Shown in pieces: positions 36,429 to 44,664 of a stretch of DNA of 64,000 nt. The DNA comes from JAGVSZ01 sp963716855. Its GTDB lineage: Bacteria; Pseudomonadota; Gammaproteobacteria; Burkholderiales; SG8-39. The stretch covers positions 119,793-183,792 of the forward strand of contig CAVQUV010000006.1 in the NCBI GenBank assembly GCA_963716855.1, read 5' to 3'. Position 1 is the stretch's first letter; every line of letters begins with the position of its first letter. A program made the translations under genes and the position numbers. The notes beneath the pieces were generated by a model. The model had not been told where the DNA came from and did not search any database. It saw nothing but the letters and a program-made list of their open reading frames with translations.

Positions 36429-37068
36429 GCTCGTCGTATTCGACTGGGACGGGACGCTGATCGACTCGGCGGGCGCCATCGCGGCGTCCATCCAGGCCGC
36501 GTGCCGTGACCTCGGGCTGCCGGTTCCCGACGACGAGCGGGCGAGCCACGTCATCGGCCTCGGGCTCACGGATGCCCTGTCGTACGCGGTGCCCTCGCTT
36601 CCGCCTTCCGAATACGGACGCCTGGTCGAGCGCTACCGCGTGCACTTCTTGGCGCGGGATCCGGGCCTGCCGCTCTTTCCGGGCACGCGGCCGATGCTCG
36701 AGGACTTGCGCGCGCGGGGCCATGCGCTCGCGATCGCGACGGGCAAGAGCAGCGCCGGCCTCGCGCGCGCGCTCGCGCAGACCGGACTCGCCCAGCTGTT
36801 CGACGCGACGCGCTGCGCGGACCAGTGCGCCTCCAAGCCCGCGCCGGAGATGCTGCTCGAGCTGATGGCGGAGCTCGATGCCGCCCCGGAGCTCACTCTG
36901 ATGATCGGCGACACCTCGCACGACCTGCAGATGGCCGCGAACGCGGGCGTCGCGGCCGTGGCGGTGAGCTACGGCGCGCACCCGGGCGATGCGCTCGCCG
37001 CGCTCGATCCGCTCGCGCTGGTCCACTCGACTGCAGAGCTCGCGGCGTGGCTCGCGGCCAACGCGTAG
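36412..37068 (+). CDS. HAD-superfamily phosphatase (Gph-like)
   Basis: A 218-residue HAD-IA hydrolase. Motif I is FDWDGTLIDSAG with the nucleophile Asp; a helical cap domain follows; motif II Thr/Ser is in IATGKS; motif III Lys in SKPAPEM; motif IV in IGDTSHD. Family members include phosphoglycolate phosphatase, but the substrate cannot be fixed from sequence. It overlaps rluC upstream and the Rieske gene downstream (TAGTG), so the three are likely co-transcribed with the peptidase that follows. Confidence 0.92.
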   Translation: MPRRFELVVFDWDGTLIDSAGAIAASIQAACRDLGLPVPDDERASHVIGLGLTDALSYAVPSLPPSEYGRLVERYRVHFLARDPGLPLFPGTRPMLEDLRARGHALAIATGKSSAGLARALAQTGLAQLFDATRCADQCASKPAPEMLLELMAELDAAPELTLMIGDTSHDLQMAANAGVAAVAVSYGAHPGDALAALDPLALVHSTAELAAWLAANA

Positions 37069-37400
37069 TGGTCTGCCGGTCGGACGCGCTCCTCGAGAGC
37101 GGCGAGGGCGTGCGCTTCGAGGTGGAACAGGGCGGCGCGCGGCATCCTGCGTTTGCGGTCCGGTTTGCCGGTCGCGTGCACGCCTACCGCAACCGATGCG
37201 CACACGTCGGGGTGGAGCTCGACTGGCAGCCGGGGCGGTTTTTCGATGCCGATGGCATCGTTTTGATATGCTCGACGCACGGCGCGCTGTACGATCCGGC
37301 GACCGGGGAATGCCGCGGCGGACCGTGCCGCGGCGCCGGACTGGAGCCGGTGCCGGTCGAGGAGATCGACGGGCTAGTCGTGCTGAGCATGAGGGACTGA
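37068..37400 (+). CDS. Rieske [2Fe-2S] domain protein
   Basis: A 110-residue single-domain Rieske protein. The cluster ligands are Cys-His in RCAHVGVELDW and Cys-His in CSTHGALYDPATGEC. It has no membrane segment and resembles small ferredoxin-like Rieske proteins that pass electrons to oxygenases or other partners; no oxygenase is adjacent. The GTG start shares one base with the phosphatase stop. The same gene order (rluC, phosphatase, Rieske, S49 peptidase) is familiar in betaproteobacteria from general knowledge. Confidence 0.9.
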   Translation: MVCRSDALLESGEGVRFEVEQGGARHPAFAVRFAGRVHAYRNRCAHVGVELDWQPGRFFDADGIVLICSTHGALYDPATGECRGGPCRGAGLEPVPVEEIDGLVVLSMRD

Positions 37401-37406
37401 AGGGTC

Positions 37407-38351
37407 ATGAACGAGAGCGGCGGGAACTGGGAACGGGGCGTCATCGAGAAGCTGGCGCTCGAGGCGCTGAAGGAGCAGAAACGTGCGCGGCGCTGGGGTA
37501 TCTTCTTCAAGCTGCTGACGTTCGCCTATCTCACGTTCCTGCTCGTGATGGTGCTCGAGTGGCGCGGCGACGCCGATCGACTGGCCGGCACCAAGCACAC
37601 GGCGCTCGTGGATGTGATCGGGGTCATCGATTCAAAGGGCGGTGCGAGCGCGGACAGCGTCACCGGCGCGCTGCAGAGCGCTTTCAAGGACAAGAACACG
37701 CAGGGCGTCATCCTGCGCATCAACTCGCCCGGTGGCAGTCCCGTGCAGGCCGGCATCATCTACGACGAGATCCGGCGGTTGCGCGAGAAGCATCCGAACA
37801 TTCCGCTCTACGCCGTCGTCGAGGACATGTGCGCTTCGGGGGGGTACTACATCGCCGCGGCGACCGACAAGATCTATGTCGACAAGGCGAGCCTGGTGGG
37901 GTCGATCGGCGTCTTGATGGACCAGTTCGGTTTCGTGGACACGATGGAGAAGCTGGGCGTCGAGCGCCGCGTCCTGACGGCGGGAGAGAACAAGGCCTTC
38001 CTCGACCCGTTCGCTCCGCTGCAGCCCGCCCACGTCGAGCACGCGCGGAAGATCCTCGGCGAGATCCACGCGCAGTTCATCGAGGTCGTGAAGAAAGGGC
38101 GCGGCAAGCGCCTCAAGGAGTCGCCCGAGATCTTCAGTGGGCTCCTGTGGTCGGGGGCCACGTCGATCGAGCTCGGGCTCAGCGACGGCTTCGGTACCGT
38201 CGACTATGTCGCACGCGAGGTCATCAAGGCCGAGCTGATCGTCGAGTACACGCGCAAGGACAACATCGCGGAGCGCTTCGCGAAGCGGTTCGGCGCCGCG
38301 ATGGCAGACGCGATGGGGCTCGGCGCCTCCGGCGGCGTGCGGTTGCGCTAA
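37407..38351 (+). CDS. S49 family signal-peptide-peptidase-like protease
   Basis: A 314-residue inner-membrane serine protease of the SppA/SohB family. One membrane anchor is at about residues 30-52. The catalytic dyad is Ser144 (CASGGYYIAA) and Lys196 (TAGENKAFL), 52 residues apart as in Bacillus SppA. INSPGGSP forms the conserved oxyanion region. It digests leftover signal peptides or membrane protein fragments. It begins 6 bases after the Rieske gene and its stop overlaps that of the convergent methylase gene. Confidence 0.93.
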   Translation: MNESGGNWERGVIEKLALEALKEQKRARRWGIFFKLLTFAYLTFLLVMVLEWRGDADRLAGTKHTALVDVIGVIDSKGGASADSVTGALQSAFKDKNTQGVILRINSPGGSPVQAGIIYDEIRRLREKHPNIPLYAVVEDMCASGGYYIAAATDKIYVDKASLVGSIGVLMDQFGFVDTMEKLGVERRVLTAGENKAFLDPFAPLQPAHVEHARKILGEIHAQFIEVVKKGRGKRLKESPEIFSGLLWSGATSIELGLSDGFGTVDYVAREVIKAELIVEYTRKDNIAERFAKRFGAAMADAMGLGASGGVRLR

Positions 38352-39070
38352 CGCCCCCGGGTCCCCGCGAGCAGCAGGAACACCGTCGGTCGCTTGCCGA
38401 TTCGCATCGGGGTCGCCCGCCATCGAGCCACCGTCTTGGTGGTGATTTCCTCGGTCGGGAGCGTGAGATCGGTCGCGACGCAGAACAGCGTGTCGTCGGC
38501 GCAGGCGGATGCGACCGCCTGCAGCACCCGATCGTTCCGGTAGGGCGTTTCGATGAAGACCTCCGTGCGCCGCTCTTTGCGCGAGTCCACCTCGAGCGCT
38601 TTCAGTCGCCGCTTGAGCGCCGGTTCAGGGACCGGCAGGTACCCGTGGAACGCAAACCGCTGGCCCTCGAGGCCCGCGGCCATCAGGGCGAGGAGAATCG
38701 AAGAGGGTCCGACGAGCGGCCGGACGCGGATGCCCGCCTCATGGGCACGCCGCACCAACGGCGCCCCAGGGTCGGCAACCCCGGGCGCGCCCGCCTCCGA
38801 GAGCACCGCGGCGCTTGCCCCGGCGCGCAGGGGGGCGAGGAGTTGCCCGAGCGTCTCGGGTGTCGCGTCGGCAGCGAGCTGCTCGATGGCGAGCTCGGCC
38901 AGCGGACCGGGGTGCCCGATCGCCTTCAGGAAGGCGCGCGCACCCTTCGGTTCCTCGGCGATGAAGCGGCGCAGCCCCCGGAGCACGGACTGCACGCCCG
39001 ACGGGATGGCATCGGCCGGGTCGCCGTCGCCCAGCAGCACCGGCGCGAGGTAAAGCGTTCCCGCGATCAC
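38348..39070 (-). CDS. SAM-dependent methyltransferase, tetrapyrrole methylase/RsmI-like family
   Basis: A 240-residue methyltransferase of the fold shared by cobalamin/tetrapyrrole methylases and RsmI. Visible family features are VLSEAGAPGVADPGAPLVRRAHEAG and PLVGPSSILLALMAAGL, followed by RRTEVFIETPYRN. It is shorter than true RsmI (about 285 residues in Escherichia coli) and lacks its C-terminal helical part, so it probably belongs to the RsmI-like side family found next to maf in betaproteobacteria. The target is unknown. It overlaps the yceF end by four bases. Confidence 0.82.
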   Translation of the reverse strand: MIAGTLYLAPVLLGDGDPADAIPSGVQSVLRGLRRFIAEEPKGARAFLKAIGHPGPLAELAIEQLAADATPETLGQLLAPLRAGASAAVLSEAGAPGVADPGAPLVRRAHEAGIRVRPLVGPSSILLALMAAGLEGQRFAFHGYLPVPEPALKRRLKALEVDSRKERRTEVFIETPYRNDRVLQAVASACADDTLFCVATDLTLPTEEITTKTVARWRATPMRIGKRPTVFLLLAGTRGR

Positions 39071-39711
39071 GCCGGCGGCAGCGGCGAGACGCCGAACTCG
39101 GCGAGGAGGTCGACCAGCGCGATCAGCGGCAGGCCGATCAGCGCGGTGGGATCCGTGCCGTCGAGCCTGCGCACGAGGACGATTCCGAGCGCCTCGATCT
39201 TGGCGGACCCGGCGCAGTCATACGGCCGCTCGGCGCGCAAGTAGGCGTCGATCGTCGCGTCGTCGAAATCACGAAAATGCACGTCGGTCGGCACCAGTCG
39301 CGCTTCCGTGGCGCCGGTCGCGCGGCGCGATACCGCCACGGCCGTCAGGAACGAGACGCGGCGCCCGCGCATCGCGCGCAGTTGGGCGACGGCGTTCGCG
39401 TGCGTGCCGGGCTTCGAGAGCGCGACGGTGTCGAGCACCGCCACCTGATCGGCGCCAATAACGATCGCATCAGGCACGCGCGCGGCCACGGCATCGGCCT
39501 TCGCGCGTGCGAGCCGGACCACGAGGTCGGCGGCCGCTTCGCCCGGCCGGGAGGCCTCGTCCACGCCGGGGCTCATCGTCTCGAACGGCAGGCGCAGCCG
39601 GCCGAGGAGCTCACGCCGATAGGGGGAGGTCGAGGCGAGGATGAGGCGCGGCAATTTCACCACTGCAGGGGCGGCAAGGGATGCGCTAGCTCTATGATTT
39701 TTTTGACGCAA
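39067..39711 (-). CDS. yceF: Maf-family nucleotide pyrophosphatase (YceF type)
   Basis: A Maf/HAM1-fold pyrophosphatase, 214 residues from the ATG. Motifs are ILASTSPYRRELL, the acidic GADQVAVLD and DCAGSAKIEALGI; the last is characteristic of the YceF subfamily, which hydrolyses 7-methyl-GTP. The first 17 or so residues are not usual for the family, so a GTG at 39663 or 39660 may be the real start. It is divergent from yceD, as in Escherichia coli, with 29 bases between the annotated starts. Confidence 0.9.
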   Translation of the reverse strand: MRQKNHRASASLAAPAVVKLPRLILASTSPYRRELLGRLRLPFETMSPGVDEASRPGEAAADLVVRLARAKADAVAARVPDAIVIGADQVAVLDTVALSKPGTHANAVAQLRAMRGRRVSFLTAVAVSRRATGATEARLVPTDVHFRDFDDATIDAYLRAERPYDCAGSAKIEALGIVLVRRLDGTDPTALIGLPLIALVDLLAEFGVSPLPPA

Positions 39712-39731
39712 TCGTCCAAAGATAATATCAT
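39703..39731 (+). promoter_or_regulatory. Candidate sigma-70 promoter for yceD-rpmF
   Basis: TTGACG (39703-39708), a 17-base spacer and TATCAT (39726-39731) in an AT-rich pocket between yceF and yceD. If used, transcription would begin only a few bases before the yceD ATG, so either the leader is very short or the downstream GATAATAT forms an alternative -10 with a shorter spacer. Confidence 0.45.
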
Positions 39732-39740
39732 TCGCCGCTT

Positions 39741-40232
39741 ATGTCTCGCGCCGGGACAATCGACGGTCCGCAACTTGCGCGGGACCGTGGAACGGTCTCC
39801 GGGACCCTCGGTATCGACGCGCTTCCGCGCCTTGCAGCGTCGGGATGCGAGGCCGCGACGCTCCGTTACCGGGTGCGCGGCGGGGTCAACGCCGCAGGGC
39901 GTCCATGCCTGGCGGTCGAAGCTTCGGGTCCCGCCTTGCTGGCGTGCCAGCGATGTCTCGGCGCGCTCGAGTTCCCGGTCGCGTTGAGCGTGGAACTGGA
40001 ACTGGCCGCCACCGAGCAGGAGATTTACGGGGCGGACGACGACGTCGACCGGGTGCTGGCGACGCAGCGGATGGATGTCGCGTCGCTCGTCGAGGATGAG
40101 GCGTTGCTGGTGCTGCCGATGGCGCCGATGCACGAGCGATGCGAGCCTGACGCTGGACTGCGCGATGCAGATCGCGCAGCGCCGTTCGCGGCGCTGGCAG
40201 GCTTGCGCAAGGGCGGGGGTCGCGATGGCTGA
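39741..40232 (+). CDS. yceD: DUF177 protein YceD (large ribosomal RNA accumulation factor)
   Basis: A 163-residue protein of the DUF177/YceD family, reported to support 23S rRNA accumulation. It has the conserved LACQRCLGALEFPV motif (Cys pair) and the acidic DDDVDRVLATQRMDVASLVEDEALLVLPMAPMH section. The family normally ends with a longer acidic and KxNPFAxLxxLK-like tail; here AAPFAALAGLRKGG matches. It lies upstream of rpmF, as in most proteobacteria. Confidence 0.92.
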   Translation: MSRAGTIDGPQLARDRGTVSGTLGIDALPRLAASGCEAATLRYRVRGGVNAAGRPCLAVEASGPALLACQRCLGALEFPVALSVELELAATEQEIYGADDDVDRVLATQRMDVASLVEDEALLVLPMAPMHERCEPDAGLRDADRAAPFAALAGLRKGGGRDG

Positions 40233-40264
40233 CCTCCGGCACAGTTGATACGAAGGAGCCGTAT

Positions 40265-40444
40265 ATGGCCGTACAGCAGAACAAGAAATCAGCGTCGCGG
40301 CGCGGGATGCACCGCTCGCATGACTTTCTCACCAACCCGCCGCTTGCGGTGGAACCCTCGACCGGCGAGGTGCACCTGAGGCACCACGTAAGCCCGAGCG
40401 GCTATTACCGCGGCAAGAAAGTCGTCAAGACCAAGGCCGAATAA
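40265..40444 (+). CDS. rpmF: 50S ribosomal protein L32
   Basis: A 59-residue basic protein beginning MAVQQNKKSASRRGMHRSHD, exactly the L32 N-terminus, and ending GYYRGKKVVKTKAE. It is a structural component of the large ribosomal subunit. A Shine-Dalgarno site (aaggag) is 8 bases upstream. It sits between yceD and plsX as expected. Zinc-binding Cys pairs found in some L32 proteins are absent, the usual proteobacterial form. Confidence 0.97.
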   Translation: MAVQQNKKSASRRGMHRSHDFLTNPPLAVEPSTGEVHLRHHVSPSGYYRGKKVVKTKAE

Positions 40445-40532
40445 GCCGGCCGCGAACCGGCGATTGCAGCACAAAGTGGAGGGGAGCCCGGCGGGGCCGC
40501 ACGGCCCCTCTGCAGGGCGCGGCGCGGAACTC

Positions 40533-41573
40533 GTGGGCAACGACGTCACCCTCGCCATCGATTGCATGGGCGGCGACTACGGTCCGTCGGTGACGGTGCC
40601 GGCGGCGCTGCGCTTCCTCGAGCGCGACCCTTCAGCGACGATCCACCTCGTCGGACGGCAAGACGCGATCGAGGTGGAACTGCGTCGCCGCCGCGCGACG
40701 GCCGGCGAGCGCCTGCACGTGCGGCATGCGTCCGAGGTCGTGGGGATGGACGAGGCGCCCGCGGTAGCCCTGAAGCGCAAGAAGAACTCCTCGATGCGCG
40801 TCGCGATCGATCTCATCAAGAGCGGCGAGGCGCAGGCGTGCGTCAGCGCCGGCAACACGGGCGCGCTCATGGCGACCGCGCACTTCGTGCTCAAGACGCT
40901 CCCGGGCATCGACCGACCCGCGCTGGTCTCGGTGCTGCCGACGATGACCGGCCAGACCTACATGCTCGATCTCGGTGCCAGCCCGGACTGCAAGCCCGAG
41001 CACCTGCTCCAGTTCGCGCTGATGGGATCCATACTGGTCGAGGCGGTCGAGCACCGCGAACGACCGTCGGTGGGGTTGCTCAACATCGGCGCCGAGGCGA
41101 TCAAGGGCAACCAGGTCGTGAAGCAGGCCGGCGAGCTGCTGCGCGCAAGCGACCTCAATTTCGCGGGCAATGTAGAGGGTGACGGGATCTACCGCGGAGA
41201 GGTGGACGTCGTGGTGTGTGACGGGTTCGTCGGCAACGTGGCGCTCAAGACCTCGGAGGGACTGGCGCGGATGGTCGAGCGGTTCCTGCGCGAGGAACTC
41301 ACGCGGAACCCGTTGCGCAAGCTCGCCGCGGTAGTGGCGCTACCTGCGTTGGCGGCATTCCGGCGCCGCGTCGATCCGCGCCGCTACAACGGCGCCACCC
41401 TCCTCGGGCTCAAGGGCGTGGTGGTGAAGAGCCACGGCTCGGCCGACCGCCTGGGCTTCTATCATGCGATCGAGCGGGCGGCCGAGGAGGTGCGCGGCGG
41501 CGTACTCGAGCGCATCAGCGCGCGCCTGGTTGCGGCAAAGGCCGCCGCCCCCCTTGCGGAGGCGGCGTCGTGA
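40533..41573 (+). CDS. plsX: Phosphate acyltransferase PlsX
   Basis: A 346-residue enzyme that converts acyl-ACP to acyl-phosphate, the first step of phospholipid synthesis. Family features: LAIDCMGGDYGPSVTVPAAL at the N-terminus, KNSSMRVAIDLIKSG, SAGNTGALMA, and LLNIGAEAIKGN. The frame is open to a TTG at 40464, but the GTG at 40533 matches the usual PlsX start just before the first strand; no strong ribosome-binding site marks it. The stop overlaps the fabH start (GTGA). Confidence 0.95.
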   Translation: MGNDVTLAIDCMGGDYGPSVTVPAALRFLERDPSATIHLVGRQDAIEVELRRRRATAGERLHVRHASEVVGMDEAPAVALKRKKNSSMRVAIDLIKSGEAQACVSAGNTGALMATAHFVLKTLPGIDRPALVSVLPTMTGQTYMLDLGASPDCKPEHLLQFALMGSILVEAVEHRERPSVGLLNIGAEAIKGNQVVKQAGELLRASDLNFAGNVEGDGIYRGEVDVVVCDGFVGNVALKTSEGLARMVERFLREELTRNPLRKLAAVVALPALAAFRRRVDPRRYNGATLLGLKGVVVKSHGSADRLGFYHAIERAAEEVRGGVLERISARLVAAKAAAPLAEAAS

Positions 41574-42529
41574 AGTACTCGCGCATCGTGGGCTCCGGCA
41601 GCTATCTGCCACCGCGGATCGTCACCAACGCGGAGCTCGCGCAGCGGGTCGACACGTCCGACGAATGGATCGTCACGCGTACCGGCATCCGCCAGCGCCA
41701 CATTGCGGAGGCATCGCAGACCTCGAGCGACCTCGCGCTCGAAGCGAGCCGCGCGGCGCTCCGCGCGGCGGCCGTGAACGCGGGGGAGATCGACCTGATT
41801 GTGGTGGCCACCTCCACGCCCGACTACGTCTTTCCGAGCACCGCCTGCCTGCTCCAGGCGAAGCTGGGCGTTGCGGGGTGCCCGGCCTTCGACGTGCAGG
41901 CGGTGTGCAGCGGGTTCGTCTACGGGCTGGCAGTGGCCGACAACTTCATCCGTGCCGGCCAGGCGCGTTGCGCGCTGATCGTCGGCACCGAGGTCTTCTC
42001 GCGCATCCTCGACTGGAGCGATCGCGCGACCTGCGTCCTGTTCGGCGACGGCGCCGGCGCGGTCGTGCTGCGCGCGGACGAACGGCCGGGCGTGCATGGC
42101 TGCGTTCTGCACGCCGACGGTCGTCAGGCCGGGATACTCGAGGTGCCGGGCAACGTGTGTGGAGGCAAGGTCACGGGAAGCGCGTTTGTCCGGATGGACG
42201 GACCGGCCGTGTTCAAGTTCGCGGTGCGCGTGCTCGACGAGGCGGCGCGCGAAGTGGTCGCAAAGTGCGGCATGCAGCTCGCGGACGTCGACTGGTTGAT
42301 TCCCCATCAGGCGAACGTGCGCATCCTGGATGCGACGGTGAAGCGGCTGGGGCTGCCGCACGATCGGCTCATCGTCACCGTCGACCGCCATGCAAACACC
42401 TCGGCGGCGTCCGTGCCGCTCGCGCTGGACCTCGCGCTGCGGGACGGCCGGATCAAACCGGGCCACCGAGTGGTCCTCGAGGGTGTCGGCGGCGGATTCA
42501 CCTGGGGCGCGGCGCTCGTGGAGATCTGA
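41570..42529 (+). CDS. fabH: Beta-ketoacyl-ACP synthase III
   Basis: A 319-residue initiating ketosynthase that condenses acetyl-CoA with malonyl-ACP. The catalytic triad is Cys113 in AVCSGFVYG, His in IPHQANVRI and Asn in NTSAASVP. The RVDTSDEWIVTRTGI and CoA-binding motifs are present. It is the second gene of the plsX-fabH-fabD-fabG run and uses a GTG start overlapping plsX. Confidence 0.97.
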   Translation: MKYSRIVGSGSYLPPRIVTNAELAQRVDTSDEWIVTRTGIRQRHIAEASQTSSDLALEASRAALRAAAVNAGEIDLIVVATSTPDYVFPSTACLLQAKLGVAGCPAFDVQAVCSGFVYGLAVADNFIRAGQARCALIVGTEVFSRILDWSDRATCVLFGDGAGAVVLRADERPGVHGCVLHADGRQAGILEVPGNVCGGKVTGSAFVRMDGPAVFKFAVRVLDEAAREVVAKCGMQLADVDWLIPHQANVRILDATVKRLGLPHDRLIVTVDRHANTSAASVPLALDLALRDGRIKPGHRVVLEGVGGGFTWGAALVEI

Positions 42530-42546
42530 GCGGTACTGGAGACACG

Positions 42547-43482
42547 ATGAAGTTCGGAATGGTCTTTCCCGGGCAGGGGTCGCAGTCCAAGGGCATGCTC
42601 GAAGACTACGGCGATGCGCCCGAAGTTCGCGAGGTGCTCGCGGTCGCATCCGCGGTTCTCAAGCAAGATATCGCGAAGCTGATCGCCGATGGGCCGATGG
42701 ACGAGCTCAACAAGACGGTCAACACGCAGCCGGTGATGCTGACGGCCGGCTACGCCGCCTACCGCCTGTGGCGCGCTCTCGGCGGGCCGGAGCCGGCGGT
42801 CCTCGCGGGCCACAGTCTGGGCGAGTACACCGCGCTGGTGGCCGCGGGCGCGCTTGCCTTCGAGGACGCCTTGCCGCTCGTGCGGCTGCGGGCGCAGGCG
42901 ATGCAGGAGGCCGTCCCCGAGGGCCAGGGCGCGATGGCTGCGGTGCTCGGGCTCGACGACGAGGCCATCCGTGCCGCGTGCGCCGAGGCGGCGCACGGCG
43001 AAGTCGTCGAACCGGTGAACTTCAATGCACCCGGCCAGGTGGTCATCGCGGGCCACGCCGAGGCCGTCGGGCGGGCCGTTGATGCGGCGCGGGCGCGCGG
43101 GGCGCGCCGCGCCGTCCCCCTTCTCGTCAGCGCACCGTTCCATTCGTCCCTGCTTGCGCCTGCGGCGGCGCGACTCCGGGAGCACCTGGCGTCGGTGCGT
43201 ATCCAGCCGCCCCGCATCCCGGTGATCCACAATGTCGACGTGCAGAGCTACGATGACCCCGAGCGGATCAAGGATGCGCTCGTCCGTCAGGCCGATCATC
43301 CGGTGCGCTGGGTGGAGTGCGTGCGGGCGATGACCGCGCACGGCGTGACGCTGGTCGTCGAGTGCGGTCCGGGCAGGGTTCTCGCGCCGCTCGTGAAGCG
43401 GATCGTCGACGGCGCCGAGGGCGTCGCGCTGCTCGACCGGGACGCGATCCTGCAGGCGATCGAATCGGTCCGCGGAGCCTAG
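42547..43482 (+). CDS. fabD: Malonyl-CoA:ACP transacylase
   Basis: A 311-residue transferase that loads malonyl groups on ACP. The nucleophile is Ser90 in GHSLGEYTAL, with QPVML (oxyanion Gln) before it and His199 in SAPFHSSLL. It starts 17 bases after fabH, and the next gene starts 2 bases after its stop. The start is the ATG beginning MKFGMVFPGQGSQ, the family N-terminus. Confidence 0.97.
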   Translation: MKFGMVFPGQGSQSKGMLEDYGDAPEVREVLAVASAVLKQDIAKLIADGPMDELNKTVNTQPVMLTAGYAAYRLWRALGGPEPAVLAGHSLGEYTALVAAGALAFEDALPLVRLRAQAMQEAVPEGQGAMAAVLGLDDEAIRAACAEAAHGEVVEPVNFNAPGQVVIAGHAEAVGRAVDAARARGARRAVPLLVSAPFHSSLLAPAAARLREHLASVRIQPPRIPVIHNVDVQSYDDPERIKDALVRQADHPVRWVECVRAMTAHGVTLVVECGPGRVLAPLVKRIVDGAEGVALLDRDAILQAIESVRGA

Positions 43483-43484
43483 CC

Positions 43485-44228
43485 ATGGACCTCAAGGGGC
43501 AAGTTGCACTCGTGACGGGCGCCTCGCGCGGAATCGGGCGGGGCATCGCGCTCGCGCTCGGGCGCGCCGGGGCTACGGTCGTCGGCACGTCAACGACGGA
43601 GGCGGGCGCGCAGAGGTTTGGCGAAACGTTGGCGGCGGCCGGAATCACCGGGCGCGGCGCGATGCTCGACGTCACCGACACGAACGGCGTCGACGCGCTG
43701 GTTGCCGCGATCGAGAAGGAATTCGGGGCGGTCTCGATCCTGGTGAACAACGCCGGAGTCACCCAAGACAACCTGCTCCTGCGCATGAAGGACGCGGAGT
43801 GGGACACCGTCGTCGACACCGACCTCAAGTCGGTTTTCCGGCTCTGCCGCGCGGTGCTCCGCGGCATGATGAAGGCGCGGGCCGGGCGCATCATCAGCAT
43901 CACCTCGGTGGTGGGATCGAGCGGCAATCCGGGCCAGGTGAACTACGCCGCAGCGAAGGCAGGCGCGGCCGGACTGACGCGCGCGCTCGCGCGCGAGATC
44001 GGCAGCCGCGGGATCACCGTGAACTGCGTCGCGCCCGGGTTCATCGATACCGACATGACCCAGGCCCTGCCGGAGGCGCAGCGCGAGGCGCTCCTCGGCC
44101 AGATTCCCCTGGGGCGACTCGGACAGGTCGACGACGTGGCCGCGGCCGTCGTATTCCTCGCATCGCCTGGCGCGGCGTATGTGACCGGCACGACGTTGCA
44201 CGTGAACGGTGGCATGTACATGAACTGA
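43485..44228 (+). CDS. fabG: 3-oxoacyl-ACP reductase, housekeeping copy
   Basis: A 247-residue NADPH-dependent ketoreductase of the primary fatty acid cycle. TGASRGIGRG, NNAGVTQDNLL, SITSVVG and YAAAKAG give the cofactor and Ser-Tyr-Lys catalytic sites, and the ending VTGTTLHVNGGMYM is typical of FabG. It starts 2 bases after fabD. The accessory copy is at 8222-8980. Confidence 0.97.
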   Translation: MDLKGQVALVTGASRGIGRGIALALGRAGATVVGTSTTEAGAQRFGETLAAAGITGRGAMLDVTDTNGVDALVAAIEKEFGAVSILVNNAGVTQDNLLLRMKDAEWDTVVDTDLKSVFRLCRAVLRGMMKARAGRIISITSVVGSSGNPGQVNYAAAKAGAAGLTRALAREIGSRGITVNCVAPGFIDTDMTQALPEAQREALLGQIPLGRLGQVDDVAAAVVFLASPGAAYVTGTTLHVNGGMYMN

Positions 44229-44267
44229 AACAGGATTCGGGTGCTCGGGCGACGCGGCATGGCGTTC

Positions 44268-44276
44268 TGGTAAGAT
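44268..44276 (+). promoter_or_regulatory. Candidate extended -10 promoter element before acpP
   Basis: TGGTAAGAT is an extended -10 shape (TG, one base, TAAGAT) in the 170-base gap between fabG and acpP. No good -35 box is seen. A separate promoter for acpP is common because the carrier protein is needed in large amounts. Confidence 0.4.
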
Positions 44277-44398
44277 TTCGGCCGCTCGGGGCAGCCAGGT
44301 CCAACAAGGCCCAGCATGGGGATGCGCGAGGAGGCGCTGCTCCTTCGCTCTATCGATATCCCTAGAACACATATCCGCGAAGGGAAGGGAAGCCCGCA

Positions 44399-44644
44399 AT
44401 GGAGAACATCGAACAACGCGTCAAGAAGATCGTCGCCGAACAGCTCGGCGTAAACGAGGCGGAGATCAAGAACGAGTCCTCGTTCGTCGACGACCTCGGC
44501 GCCGATTCGCTCGACACGGTCGAACTCGTGATGGCCCTCGAAGAGGAGTTCGAGACCGAGATTCCGGACGAGGAGGCGGAGAAGATCGCCACCGTCCAGC
44601 AGGCCATCGACTACGTCAAGGCCCATAGCGGCAAGAAGGCCTGA
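44399..44644 (+). CDS. acpP: Acyl carrier protein, housekeeping
   Basis: An 81-residue acidic carrier protein of primary fatty acid synthesis. The phosphopantetheine attaches to Ser37 in LGADSLDTVELVMALEEEF. A ribosome-binding site (gaagggaag) lies upstream. It precedes fabF by 20 bases. The accessory AcpXL-like carrier is at 8985-9410. Confidence 0.98.
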   Translation: MENIEQRVKKIVAEQLGVNEAEIKNESSFVDDLGADSLDTVELVMALEEEFETEIPDEEAEKIATVQQAIDYVKAHSGKKA

Positions 44645-44664
44645 GGCGGCGCCAAGGAGCACCC